DNA of 64,000 nt from Vespula vulgaris (taxonomy: Eukaryota > Arthropoda > Insecta > Hymenoptera > Vespidae): contig NC_066610.1 in NCBI RefSeq assembly GCF_905475345.1, forward strand, positions 283,501 through 347,500. Reading direction: 5' to 3'. The position numbers were made by a program, and so were the translations under genes. A model generated the notes under the pieces. It saw only the letters and a list, made by a program, of their open reading frames with translations. It was not told the origin of the DNA and did not search any database. Positions 38,769 through 50,725 of the stretch are shown here, in pieces. Every line of letters begins with the position of its first letter. Position 1 is the first letter of the stretch.

Positions 38769-41184
38769 TTATGAAGATCTGAAAGTTACAAATAATCTGA
38801 AAGTCATAACCCATACGATGATAAGGACACAGGCGATAATAAGTTTCAGTGCTCGATCCATCCAATAAAATCTTGAAAATACGAAAAATGCGTATCATTC
38901 GAAAGTGACTGTCAATGATAGACGTGCAATTAAAAATACAAAAAAAAAGTTACCTTCGCCATTTTATACGACTTTGCGAAAGCGTTTCAATGGGATCCTG
39001 TAAGATATATTTTCTTACCCCTAGAATATATATTGGAAAATAATTACTCCAAACGATGTCTTTCATATCACAGAAAAATAATTTGCGATCCTCGGATGTT
39101 AACTTCCTCATCAATTCGTTCCATCTTTTATTTGTAAAGTTGCATTGAACTATACAAAAATAAGTAAGTAGATCCGACATTTTGTGAATTTTTTTATATG
39201 TTTGAAGTAACCTTGAAAGAAAACGGATGATGTTCACATAAAAGCTTTTCTCTCTTTCTAGATCCTAATAGTTTCTCTCCAGAAAATAAGATAAGAGAAA
39301 TTTACCATGGCTGTTTACCTACACATACTGCGATCGTATCGATTATAAGAGCTGGTAACAAATGTAGAAAGTATACGTGGAAAAGATGGACCGGCCGATA
39401 TTTTATTATTTTAAAGCTGTGGCACCACAATGCTTTTTCAGACGGTATCAATTCTCCATACTTAAGTGTCATTTCTAGAAATTTACCAAAAGTGATTGGA
39501 TTATCCTTAGATACGTAATTATATATGGGAAAGTCTTCCTTGGATCTGAAAAATTATATATTCGAGTGAGGACAAGCGAATTTAATTTTTTCTAAAATCT
39601 TTATTTGATTTAATCGTGAAAATATTATTTCAAATAAAGGAGATCATTTCTCGCTACCTTGGATTACTTGCAATGTCCCATGCACTAGCGATTATCCCAT
39701 TGGCAGTCAGGTCTCCAAATACAATGTCCAGTTTTATAGAGCTATCGCCATGCTGAGTTCGCATTAATCCCATTAGAGCATTTGTTGTAATTCCTATTAA
39801 CCCATTTGTGTTATTCACCCATCCCTGGATAGGTTCCCGGAACGTAGGCATCACTAAAAATATTACACTCATTAACATACACTTTGTTTATCGTATTGTT
39901 TTACAACGATTGCGTTACTATCTTAGACAACCTATCCCTGGACGAAATATTCCAATCGGTATTGAGTCGACATGCTTTTTTACAAGATTTTCGGCGACTG
40001 ATTTTGTATACACGTAAGTATTTGGCCATATTCCAAGTAATCTATAATCAAACAATTATATGAGTGTATTATTAAAACACACCACCTATTGATTTGATAT
40101 TTTTTATGAATAAATGTGAAACTAAACGATCGATATTTCGAGATATAAACGTACAGTGGTGTAATATCGTCGAGGAAACTCTCGCTCATAGAGTTTATCA
40201 AATTAATCAATTTATCATCATCTATCGGTGGTTCATAAAATTTCTCCTCGATGGGATTGTGAAATAAATTGGCATAAGCTGTCGATACGTGTATGAAACT
40301 CTGAAAATTAAAGATAACAAATATTTACAAAAGCCAATCCTTTCATTGGAACATTTTGATAGTCATTAATAAGTAGAATAAACATGATACTTTCAGTTTC
40401 GGCATTTCTTTGGACAAATTTATCAGATCCTTCAGACTTTGGACATTAATAGTTGTTGCCAATTTAATTTTTTCATTGAATTTAACGGTCGCGGCAACAT
40501 TAAAAACAATTGATACTTCGCGTATAAGCGTAGCTCTATCGATCATTGAGATGCCGAGATTTGGCAAGCTACTATCGCCCTCGATTGTTACTATGCGATT
40601 TTGGAATGTTGGTTGTTTCTCTCTCAACGTGTCAAAGAACTGGAAAGTTGATAGAATTGTAAATGTTTTCTCTTTCACATTCGTCATCATAAATTTGTCG
40701 AAGATAAAGACTTTTCGGACGTTAAATATCTGTTAGACCATTAATTTATTTGTCAATTTTCTTTTTCTTATATCCCGATTATACTTTAGTAGTTAGTAAA
40801 AGCAGATATTGTCAGAGTTGAATTAAGCCTGAAATAATAATTTACTAACAACAATAATATTTATAACAGACAACTTACTGAATCTTCTATTAGTTCATTT
40901 GTACGTTGAAGCACGCTTTTTCCTTTTTTTGTCCTTATTAGAAGATAAATGCAGGTGATACCAGGACATTCTCTTAACAATTTCTCGATCAATAACTTTC
41001 CGATAAAACCAGTTGCGCCAGTTATGAAAACCGCTTGACCGTCATAGAAATTCTGAATAGGTGTGGATTTGTGCACGTATTCGATGCATGATTCTATATC
41101 TGCTGACCGAGTTTTCATAATATCTCTGAAAGAGCTTTTTGCTACGTCCATTTCTTGTCCACCTTCTTTTAATAGTACTTCCAT
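38769..41184 (-). CDS. Fatty acyl-CoA reductase FAR-2, eight coding exons, intact
   Basis: NADPH-dependent reduction of fatty acyl-CoA to fatty alcohol, as for FAR-1. Exons on the minus strand: 41184-40879, 40639-40391, 40300-40155, 40041-39932, 39853-39658, 39545-39306, 39211-38954, 38871-38769. Exons 2-7 have exactly the same lengths as in FAR-1 and all borders are GT-AG; the product is 535 aa. TGATGFIG is at residues 55-62, FNVAATVKFNEK is in exon 2, and the catalytic YVYTK is at Y243-K247. A hydrophobic C-terminal helix lies at about 510-525, with a longer basic tail than FAR-1. An acceptor at 41,207 precedes the ATG, so a 5' UTR exon or a few extra upstream residues are possible. It sits inside the spacer of the inverted duplication, flanked by dead copies. 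Confidence 0.92.
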
Positions 41185-41207
41185 CGTATTTGCTTTTCCA
41201 AATGGAT

Positions 41208-42289
41208 CTGTAAACGTAAATATAGACTTAAAAATCTTTTTCATTTCTCTATCGTATTCATTGGTATCGATCGTTGAAAAGATAACGCGAGGAAAGGAAC
41301 AAATGTCTCTTGAGAAATTTATAATCAAACGTTCGATTATAATTCATACATTTTTTAATTCGATATGTTTGCTTTTTCTATCTTCATATTTAAGCGACAA
41401 CACGATCATGATAGATATAGATTATTAAAATGTATTCATGACATTTATTACGTCTAAAAGGCTGTAAAATAAAAAGTATATGTTATCCGACAACCTGAAA
41501 TGTACAAACGTGAAAAATATCTTCATTTATATTCACCTTAATTGTTTTGTCATGGCATATATTATTTTTTATCTACTACAAGATAAGAGAATAAATTTTC
41601 CATTGCAAAATTTATCGTTCCTCTTACTTTGTAATAATTCGAAATTAACACCGTAAATATTAACGAAGCGAATGAAAATCAACGGTGAACTACGTTCGTT
41701 TTGTTCGTCGAAATTGATCTAGAATAGAAGATGCATATGTGGTTTATTTTGCGCCTAATTATAAACGAACAAAACGAATATAAATAGAGGAATGTAATCA
41801 AAGTCAAATCAATACACCGACATTAGAACAATGACTTGTTTTTATTTAAGAAACTCCGAACTACTTGTAAGCGGGTTAATTATTTCAGAATAACACCATA
41901 AAACAGGAATAACTCATTTGTTATTGAGCATTAGTAATTTAGAAGTTGATCTCGATCTTTGTAATTTGTGAAATTATATTAGAGAGTCTTTTAACGTTAA
42001 AAATTAATTTTTAAGTTAACATTAAAAAAGTTATACAAGAAAAATCAATTAGGGATTTGACTGATTGTAGTTGTTGACACAGAATATAACGTAGCATGAC
42101 ATATTCCTTACTAATAAGATACGAATAAAATACGAAATACTTTTTTTAGAACATTATTTTAATATTCTTTTGGTTCAGGTGAGAAAGAAATATCTGCTAA
42201 AAGATAAGTATAAAAAAATTGAAGGAGATCGTAAAATCTGACAAAAAATAGTTGCCAAGAAATTTACTGTAGATAATTACATTACATAT
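41208..42289. other. Upstream flank of FAR-2
   Basis: Homologous to the upstream modules of relics A, B and C (GAAGCGAATGAAAATCAACGG near 41,665). Likely holds the FAR-2 promoter and a first non-coding exon, but no start site can be placed. Overlapping plus-strand frames around 41,063-41,428 are antisense shadows. Confidence 0.4.
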
Positions 42290-42834
42290 TTCCTTTCAAT
42301 CATCTTATATTAGATATAAATATTTTCAATCGATCAACTAACAACGGAATCTTAATATTTCAAAAGTTTTAACAAATTTGCTTGCTACCTATTTATCGTT
42401 CTAATTGTGTTAGCCACATCTAATTCTTGTTGATTTTGTTAAATTATAATATTAACCGAATGACTTGATTATGCTTTGGTCCGTAATTTTGTGTAACTCA
42501 CAATTTTTTTATACTTTAAAAAATTTTCATCTAATTCTTTATTGAATTTTCATAAAAAAATGTTACCAATTTTTACAACGTACCTTATGATTATAATACT
42601 CTTTAAAGCTATATTCATATAAGTTTTACTTACTTTCAGAATTATTTCTTATCTAGCTGACTTAAAGGGATTTTTTCCTTGTTCTTACATCTGTTGTAAA
42701 TGTTGATCAAACGAATTTCAGTTTTGCACTGAAATATAAAGCCAACTAGAAGCAGTTAGTTCTTTTCCCCACTACACTTCAATTTTTAACTCTCCGCCTA
42801 CTTCGACGATTTTACTTCTTTTTTTCGTCTTCGA

Positions 42835-43269
42835 ATATAATAAGTAGCCTGAAAAAGATATGTTATCAGAAAAAAGACGCAGGTCATAATAGATTTCAAT
42901 GCATAAGAGTCCAATGAAGTCTTAAAAATTTGAAAAAATTTGCATCGTTTTAAAGAGACTATCTATGATAAACGAACAATGAGGGAAGAAGGCAAAAAAC
43001 AAGATATATTTGTCATTTTACACATGCCTGTAGAAGTGTTTCAATTGGATCCTTTAAAATATCCTCAGATAGAATATAGTTTGTAATTAAATATTGCAAA
43101 CGAGATCATTTATAACCTTCGATGGTTTATTTCTTTGTCAGTTCGTCTTTCGTCTTTTATTCGTATTATTTATCATTTGTTATTTATTATTCGTATATTT
43201 TCATTCAATCGCAGAAAAGTAACCGAATAGATCCGACATTTTGTAAATTTTATTATATGCTTGCTATAC
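42835..43269 (-). pseudogene. FAR relic E1 (exons 7-8)
   Basis: Only the FAR 3' end remains. Exon 7 starts at 43,269 after a TTCAAG acceptor and reads KIYKMSDLFGYFSAIE before a stop; its tail holds LKDPIETLLQ near 43,040. Exon 8 starts at 42,920 with a one-base shift relative to FAR-2, then reads ALKSIMTCVFFLI. No upstream exons are present. Confidence 0.75.
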
Positions 43270-43318
43270 CTTGAACAGAGGTATAAAGTTATTAAAAATT
43301 GTATGTCTGGGGAAGTAG

Positions 43319-43654
43319 ATGTTGCACGTAAAAACATCAATGAAACTATTGATTAAAAGAAGGATGGGTGTATAAATTTTGAATTTATATAAAAAACCAA
43401 TCAAGGAAAACAAGTCTAAACAGATGTTAATGGAATACATAGAGAAGCTAAGGAAAGAATCTCGATAATTAAATGTTGAAAAAATAAGAGATAGATGGAT
43501 GTCAGACGGAATTCAATTTTGCGAAATTGACAGGGTGAAAATAATGGCTGATCAAGTGGAAGCATAAAAAAGTTCCATATCAGCAGATTATCTAGAATCG
43601 TGGTTGAATGATATCGATGATATGTCGGCAATTGATAATTTCATACAATGGTAA
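43319..43654 (+). pseudogene. Unidentified coding relic, 111 codons in one frame with three stops
   Basis: From ATG 43,319 to TAA 43,652 one plus-strand frame stays in register for 111 codons, interrupted by only three internal TAA codons. The translation is charged and protein-like, for example MLMEYIEKLRKESR, EKIRDRWMSDGIQF and SADYLESWLNDIDD. I do not recognise the family. Part of it (from 43,537) is also present in copy 2 of the direct duplication, with the same TAA after VEA, so that stop predates the duplication. It could be a retrocopy or an exon of a lost gene. Confidence 0.4.
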
Positions 43655-44590
43655 AGAAAATAAACGAGTAAGTTTGAATTTTTGTGAATGATATTATGTA
43701 TATTGAATAACTTTTAACGAAAAGGAATATAGCTCGTATAGTATGGGATTAAGTGTCATTGGTGGTGAATAAAAATTGATTTTCATTTAATTTATTAAAT
43801 AAAATATAAGAGAAAACAAAGACTGTGTACGAAATGCGGTCTTGCTAGGTGTATCATTACGTATTCGTTTCTCTATTATTCGATTCTTTGTTTTACGAAC
43901 GTTTCGTTATTTTCACAACTATTCATATCCCATGAGTGGGATCAAGTATATTATAACTAAGTCGAATTTAATTGGATAGTTTCAAATGTTCCATAGTATT
44001 TCAAAAAAGGAAAGCAATATTTTAAAAATAGATTACTAGTAATTCAGACATAAATTAGACGCTTTTTATCGCTTTATTATATATCTCGTTTTTTTTTTTT
44101 CGAGAATTTCGTTATTGTCACGGTAATGCATATAAGATAAAAAGATGGGGATAGAGATACGAAGTGTATTATAAACAGCCTATCTAGATAGTTTTGTATG
44201 TTGTCAGTATTACCAATATGAAAAATAATACTTTCAAGTAATCTCGAACATATAGAAAATAAATATGTATTTTGCAAATATTTTCAGAAGTATAAATATA
44301 TCTAAGTATATTTAAATTTAGAATAAATTCGAAACTTTTATAAGTATTTCGTTCGAATAACGGGGTTATTATCATAGTCTATAGTCTATGATGGTCTTTA
44401 CTTATTAATTAACTTCTCAATACTTCGCAATTGAAACCGATATATATTAAACGTTAAAAACTATGTATAATGATACAATTATCTTTCAGCATTTGTAGAT
44501 ATTTAAAATTCAAATAGTACTTGTGAAAGATTCGAAACGAACTATTTACAAACACATTTACAAATCTACAGATTTTGGGATTCGAAATTA

Positions 44591-45105
44591 ACTTATACAA
44601 AGTAATCACATGACCAATGTACTCAATGAAACTTTATTGCTTTTAAATGGTTATTGCAATTCGTAAAATGAAATTTGATTATTGAAGTTTGATATTGAAG
44701 ATTGGAAAATATCATCAAAAGTAAAGGTCATAGTTAACAATTAAATTCATATTTAACTCGATTTTATCCGTAACAAAAAAAAAGACACCGTTGTCCGTTT
44801 TTTCTTTATTTTCAAATGAAACAGCTACATACAGTGCCTATAATTGCATGGACTTTTTATATTTTTTATCATATTACCGTTCTGTGACGTCACATTGTAT
44901 TTTAATTTTTGAACGTAGAATGCCACGTGTTCGTTTAAATTCACATCATTTCGAACTCAAGGCTAGCACTGGACGCGCGACAAAAGACATATACTATCAA
45001 ACTCAAATTCAGCAGATAATGGGCGTGTGAAGTCGCATCATCGTACTCTATTAAAGAAGAGTATTTAAGAAAAAGATAAGGGCCACGTGCTGTCTGACAA
45101 TCTAC
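44591..45105. other. Unique segment between direct duplication and right arm
   Basis: Has no copy elsewhere in the window. It is less AT-rich in 44,870-45,000 and holds TGACGTCA at 44,885-44,892 and CACGTG at 44,924-44,929 and 45,084-45,089. An open frame of 79 codons ends at 45,030 but matches no family I know. Confidence 0.35.
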
Positions 45106-45740
45106 AGTTTTTTCCAATTATATCTACGAGAAGAAATTTCTACATGTCATAACATTTTTGATATTAGTGTTTTAATATTATTTTTATATTATTATTTTGA
45201 TTACGGAAATATCGTCGAAGAAATATCGTGTATACGAATTACGAGAATATTTAATTTTTATTTGACAGATACCTTATCTGATGCCTGATTTTAAAATATA
45301 CTAAATAAGTACGTTTTAATATTCATGAGATTTGTTTATGATTGTCAATATTAGCACGAGTATTTGAAAATTAAATGATATCTAAAAAATAGGAAACCGC
45401 TTTTTTTCACCTGCAATTACTCATTTCCCTTGAAATTTTTCTGTCATTTGTAGGAAACTTTTTTAATTTTCGAAGCTATATATACATATGTTCTTCGTAT
45501 TGGAGGATCCATTCGACGAAAGCGTATTTGTATACACTCTTTATAGCCAATAATATCTTCGTCTGTTTCGGAGGTGATGACCGCAACGACTAATAACGGC
45601 GCAGATCTTACGCGATGATGATCCAGCTGATAAGATTCTTGATGTTCAATCAGTAAGGATATTCAACATTTTTGGATTAATATGATCTTCGTGGAAAAGT
45701 TTTATGCGAAGAAAAGCGATAATTTTTTCTTGTTGCAAAA

Positions 45741-45955
45741 GCCGAAGATCTTATTGAAGATGTAGTGAGTTGTCTATATTTGTATCAATTATCATATTTG
45801 TTTATAAGTATTGGTATATTTTATATCTTGTATTTATCTCTTCCTACTTAGTAATAATCAAGATGTAAGACAACAAAAAGTGATAAATAAATTATTAGAC
45901 TAACTGAACTTTTGCACACTGAGCATGCAAAAAAAAGTAAAAATAACAATATTAT
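45741..45955 (+). pseudogene. FAR exon 1 tail and intron 1 fragment in right arm
   Basis: Plus-strand GATCTTATTGAAGATGTAGTGAGTTG matches the end of FAR exon 1 (ELIEDS then a GTGAGT donor). The following AT-rich part, including GATAAATAAATTATTAGACT, resembles FAR-1 intron 1 around 18,140. It has no counterpart in the left arm. Confidence 0.55.
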
Positions 45956-48524
45956 GCATTAATGCGTACTGTCGAAAAAATTCGATTCTTGTGTTCGAAT
46001 CATACTTAGTGCAGTATATAATAATGGACGAAACTGTGATCAGATACCGCAATGGGTCAAATGAATAATTATTTATTAAAAATGTGCGGTAAATGAAACA
46101 AAGTTAAATTCGCCATATGAGTAAATAGAAAATTTTACAAAGAGGAATTCAGAATAGTTGAGTGTTTAAATTAAAGCGAATTATCTCGTTATTCAATAAC
46201 TATCAAAATGGAAATGTTATAATTATTAATGATCATCTTTACGATAACACTTGATACCAAGAATGCAAAGTTATGCGAGATATGATCCCGATCCTACATT
46301 TTTATTATATTCTCACTGTATCCTACAGCTTATAAGATTATTCAAAACTACCGTTAAGTAAAATAGAAGTGTAATCAATAAATTTTTATTTGAAAAAGAA
46401 TCAAATTCAACAAATAAAATACACCTTTTTCAAAGTATTCCACATTGTGTACGGTTAGGATTGCACTTGTAACAAATATCCAAAATTCAAAAATGTTAAT
46501 TTGTTTGCTGTCGATGGTTCCTCTGCGTATAAGAACATATATAAACTGTTTAGAGACCAAAGAAATTAACTCCACTTTAGAAATTTTTTAATCTTAATAC
46601 TAAAGCACTCGATTTATATTTATCTTTCTTATATAAAACAAATTTTCTAAATAATTAGGCTTAGCACTGATAAATGATCAAAATTTGTAAGGCCCTTGAA
46701 GAATAAATAATTATAATGCATATAACTATATCAATTTTCTCTGCATTGCGTTTTGTGTAGACTTAATCAATTTGGGAAAATCTCATTTAAATATATTACA
46801 TAAGCTCTTGTTCTTGCCCATCATCTATCCATGTTCTTTTCTGCATAACTATTAGATATATCCGATTACTTAAGTCGATTTGAAATTTATTGCACCTGAT
46901 TATTATTCGCATTTTCTCATGCTTCGTGATTGAATTCAAATTCAAAGACGACAAATCAACAATAGAAAAATGCATGCAAAATATAGCAAAAAGTATATAA
47001 TACATAACGTGTGCGTCGTCATTTTTTCTTTTTTTTATAGTTTAATTCATTCAGAAAGGCTAATTAAATATGATACGTCCAAGATTAATGTGGATTCAAT
47101 AAATGCATCAGGTTATACGATACATTCAAGAATCTGTTAACATAATATATTCATTAAATAAAGCAGAGCAGGTAGAGGGAAGGACACGAGATTGGTAATT
47201 ACATGTACCTACAACGAAAAGATGCAAATTTTTCATTCTCAACTGCACCGTCTACAATTTAGACAAAGACAATTCTTCTATAATAAAAATTTGTTTGTAA
47301 ATAATCGCCATCTCGTTTGTTACTATCGATTTTTATATAAAATGTCGAAAGATGATCACCGTTAGAAAAGAAACCATAAGCTAGGTTCTTTACTCGACAT
47401 AGCAAGTTAAATGTTTTCATACATTTATTCATATGTTTGCATACATGTATTTCAAATGTATTCATACGTTTTAATCGTTTTTTGTTAAACTAGATTTAAG
47501 TGAACTAAATTACTACATATCCGTTTTGTTCCTTTTATCATAGATTTCCACGAACGAAAGAAAACAAATTTTCCGTCGACTTTCACTCGTCTCGCGAAAT
47601 CGGATCACGTTAATTTATTTGACGAATAATTCTAAGTAGTAGTGAAATTAATGTGACTCGTCATAAAAATTCATTTCTCTTATTTCATAGTACACAAAAA
47701 AAAAGAAATATATCATGATAAACGATTAAGATGAAAGGTGTATTAATAAAAATGATTTTAGAGATAATTTACGACTCGTAATCAACATTTTTTATTTCCT
47801 AATATTTGATAATACTTGTCACATTTGCATGTCGAAAAAGTTACATATATATCTATGTGTTATTAACTTCAACATTCCCTGATGAATCAATTTTGTAACT
47901 ATGAAATTATTTTTTATAACATTTTATATATATAATTAATATATGTAAGAACTACAAATGAATATCTCTTTCATAGAGGAATCGATAGTAATCTGAGAAA
48001 TTAAAAGTTTCACAATAAAATTCGCACATAGAATTAAAATAAGAAAAAGTATATAGTCGAGGTGATAAATGTAGATAAGGTAATTAATAGCATGAGATTA
48101 ATATGAATTGCAAAGATACTTAAATGAAGATAACTCACACATTATATAGAAGTTTAAAATTCGAATGAAATGCTAGATAGTTAAACTACATTACGATTCT
48201 GATTCTTCGAACGAGTTTGCTAAATAGATGATATAACCAAACAAATTTGCGTAACTACAGGGGCATGGTCAACGAGGTATTGCAATATATCAGCCTATCG
48301 GTCATGTCTCATATATACACTAATTCATTTTCTTGTGTTTTCCTTTCACATCATATAAATATTTTGTTATATTTAGTTTTTCTTTTAGTTAAATTTTTGT
48401 TATATTTAAGTGACAATATAAAATATAAACGCGAACTTTTTTTTTGTTATTAAAAATGGATAATTATACAAATACATTGTAAAAAAGAAATATTTAGAAA
48501 GAAAATGTTTTCATGTACCCAAAG

Positions 48525-48600
48525 GTGTGAGGATCAGCGAGAAAATGAAACAGATACTAACCATTAACATTTAAAGTCTGAAGGAAAAAAGAACATTTTG
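48525..48600 (+). pseudogene. FAR exon 2 fragment in right arm
   Basis: Plus-strand copy of the relic A exon 2 piece, reading ISEKMKQILTINI then SLKEK, equivalent to EKMKSAIAINVQSLKE. It lies immediately inside the outer border of the right arm, facing Psi3 on the opposite strand. Confidence 0.6.
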
Positions 48601-48661
48601 CTCTTTTTACAGGTATTAACGATTATTAGGATCTTGCGATAATAAATTTGACTTTAGCAAA

Positions 48662-50548
48662 ATAAATGTAGAAAGTATACGTAGAAAAGATGAATCCGCC
48701 GATATTTTCTTATTTTAAAGCTGTGGCACCAAATTGCCTTTTCAGACGGTATCAATTCTCCATACTTAAGTATCACTTCTACAAGTTCGCTATAAATGAT
48801 TGGATTATCATCAGATACGTAATTGTATATAGAAAAGGCTTTTTTATATCTGAAGGATTAAATATTTGTTTGATTCGATTTATTATTTGGTATTTGATTA
48901 ATTTAATTTTTTCTGAAATCTTTGCTTTATTTAATAACGAAAATATTATTGCGAGTGAACAAGATTATTTGTTGCTACCTTCGATTAACTGCAATAAACC
49001 AGGCACTAACAAACATTGACTGTCAGATCTGTGGGTACCAAATTAGCTTTTACCGTTCTATCGCAACAATAAATTCGCATTAATCCTGTTAGTACGCCTG
49101 CTGTAATACCTATTGCTCTGTAAGTATTATTAATCCAACCTGGAATGGGTTCTTGATACATTCATATTACTAAACATATTCAAAAACTTCTATTCTTCAA
49201 TTCATATGTTTAATTATTACATTACTACCAACAAATTGAAGAACGAAAGGTGCCAATCGGCATTAAATCGACATGCTTTCTTACCACACTCTCCGCAATT
49301 GATGTCGTGAACACATAGGTATACGAATATGTTCCAATTAACCTAAAATAGAATAATTGTGTGAGTGTGTTATCAATTAGTTCATATTCTATTCTTGTAA
49401 TATTTCGTATAGATAAATATGAAATTATTATTAGCGATTGATATTTAAAGATATAAATGTACTGTGGTGTAATGTCGTCGAGCAACTTTTCGTTTAAAGA
49501 ATTCATTAGATCGATCAACTGTTCAGCATCCAGATTCGGATCATAAAATTTCGCATCCATCAGATCGTGAGTGCAATTGGCAAAGTCGTGGAAACGTGGA
49601 CGAATGTCTAAAATATCAAAAATTACGGCCATTTGTTTCCTTTCATTGGGAAATCTTTCATTAGGAAATATTGATAGTCCTTAATAAGTATATACAGGAT
49701 AAACATGGTACCTTCAGTTTCATCATTTCTTTGGATAAACTTATCAGATCCCTCAGACTTTGGACGTTAATAGCTATCGCCGATTTCATTTTTTCATTAA
49801 ACTTCACGGTTGCGGCGACATTAAAAACAATTGATACTTCGCGTATGAGTGTATTTCTATCAGTTTTGGAGATACCGAGATTCGGGAAACTGCAATCGCC
49901 CTCGATTGGGATTATGCGATTTTGGAATTTTGGTTGCTCTTCCCTTAACGTGGCAAATAACTGAATGGCGCATAATAAAGGAATTGTAAATCCTTCTTAC
50001 CATATGCTAAATACTTATACATAAATATACGTAAATACTTCTGGAAATATGACCTTTTGCAAATTCTTTCAAATACAATGTATTAGATAGATTAATTGAT
50101 TAACAATTTTCTTTATCTTATATCTTAATTATGTTATTTAATAAAAACGGATAATTCTAGTCTTGAATCAGGGAAGAAATTATGAAATCTCAATACTTAT
50201 AATTAATATAATAATCGATCAAAATAAACAACTCACGGAATCTTCGACAAGTTCGTCTATTCGTTGGAGTAGATTTTTTCCTTTTTTAGTACGTTTCCAA
50301 ACGTAAATGCAAATGATACCTGGGCATACTCTTAACAATTTCTCTATTAATAACTTCCCGATGAAACCTGTTTCACCAGTAATGATAATATTTAGATGAT
50401 CATAAATTTTCTGAATAGATGTTGATTTATCTACGTTTTTGACAGACGATTTTATATCTGTAGGCGCACATTTCATCATTTTACTCATCAAAGTATTATT
50501 CTCATTGATGATTTCTGGTGCATTTCCTTGTAACAGCTTTCCCATCAT
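48662..50548 (-). pseudogene. FAR relic Psi3, recently inactivated and truncated in exon 6
   Basis: Exon 1 (50,548-50,237) and exon 2 (49,960-49,712) are fully open, with TGETGFIG, FNVAATVKFNEK and correct donors. Exon 3 lacks one T in the run at 49,582-49,584, shifting the frame. Exon 4 has YVFTT where the catalytic motif should be YxxxK, so the lysine is lost. Exon 5 carries a TGA where FAR-1 has TCA (ISTYQEP) and a small deletion near 49,015. Exon 6 ends abruptly at 48,662 after FYVYFLHL, exactly where the right arm of the inverted repeat begins. Exons 7 and 8 are absent. The exon 1 acceptor seen in FAR-2 is also lost. Confidence 0.88.
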
Positions 50549-50725
50549 ATCTACTTTTTCAAATTGTTTTATAAATGCAAATATATACATAAATAAATAC
50601 TCTATTGCTCTGTCTTACGCTTCGATTTAATTGATCCTTTCTTCTTTTTTGCTCTCGTCTTTTTGTTTTTTAAAAAGAAGAAATTTCATTAGCTCATTAA
50701 CGAGATATAGAAGGATGTTATTAAA

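Larger units (their letters stand above)
42290..44590 (+). repeat. Direct duplication, copy 1
   Basis: Same orientation as 53,375-54,990. Long matches include 42,600-43,210 with 53,650-54,335, where the phrase AAAAAGACGCAGGTCATAATAG is identical, 43,537-43,640 with 54,338-54,440, 43,690-43,830 with 54,500-54,630, and 44,215-44,590 with 54,640-54,990. Copy 2 lacks 43,214-43,536 and about 43,850-44,210. A third, more diverged relative of the first half is at 52,020-52,800. Confidence 0.8.
45106..48661 (-). repeat. Right arm of large inverted duplication
   Basis: Reverse complement of the left arm with two deletions or replacements. About 45,741-45,955 replaces the left arm's 24,466-26,680, and the left arm's 21,223-22,418 is missing. 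The outer end at 48,661 joins directly to FAR relic Psi3 exon 6. The inner end at 45,106 joins unique sequence. Confidence 0.9.

Noticed and set aside
40410..40736. Plus-strand frame of 108 codons
   Set aside because: It is antisense to FAR-2 exon 2. A parallel antisense frame exists opposite Psi3 exon 2 (49,671-49,964), as expected from shared sequence.
41063..41428. Plus-strand frame of 121 codons
   Set aside because: Antisense to FAR-2 exon 1 and its upstream flank; no family resemblance.
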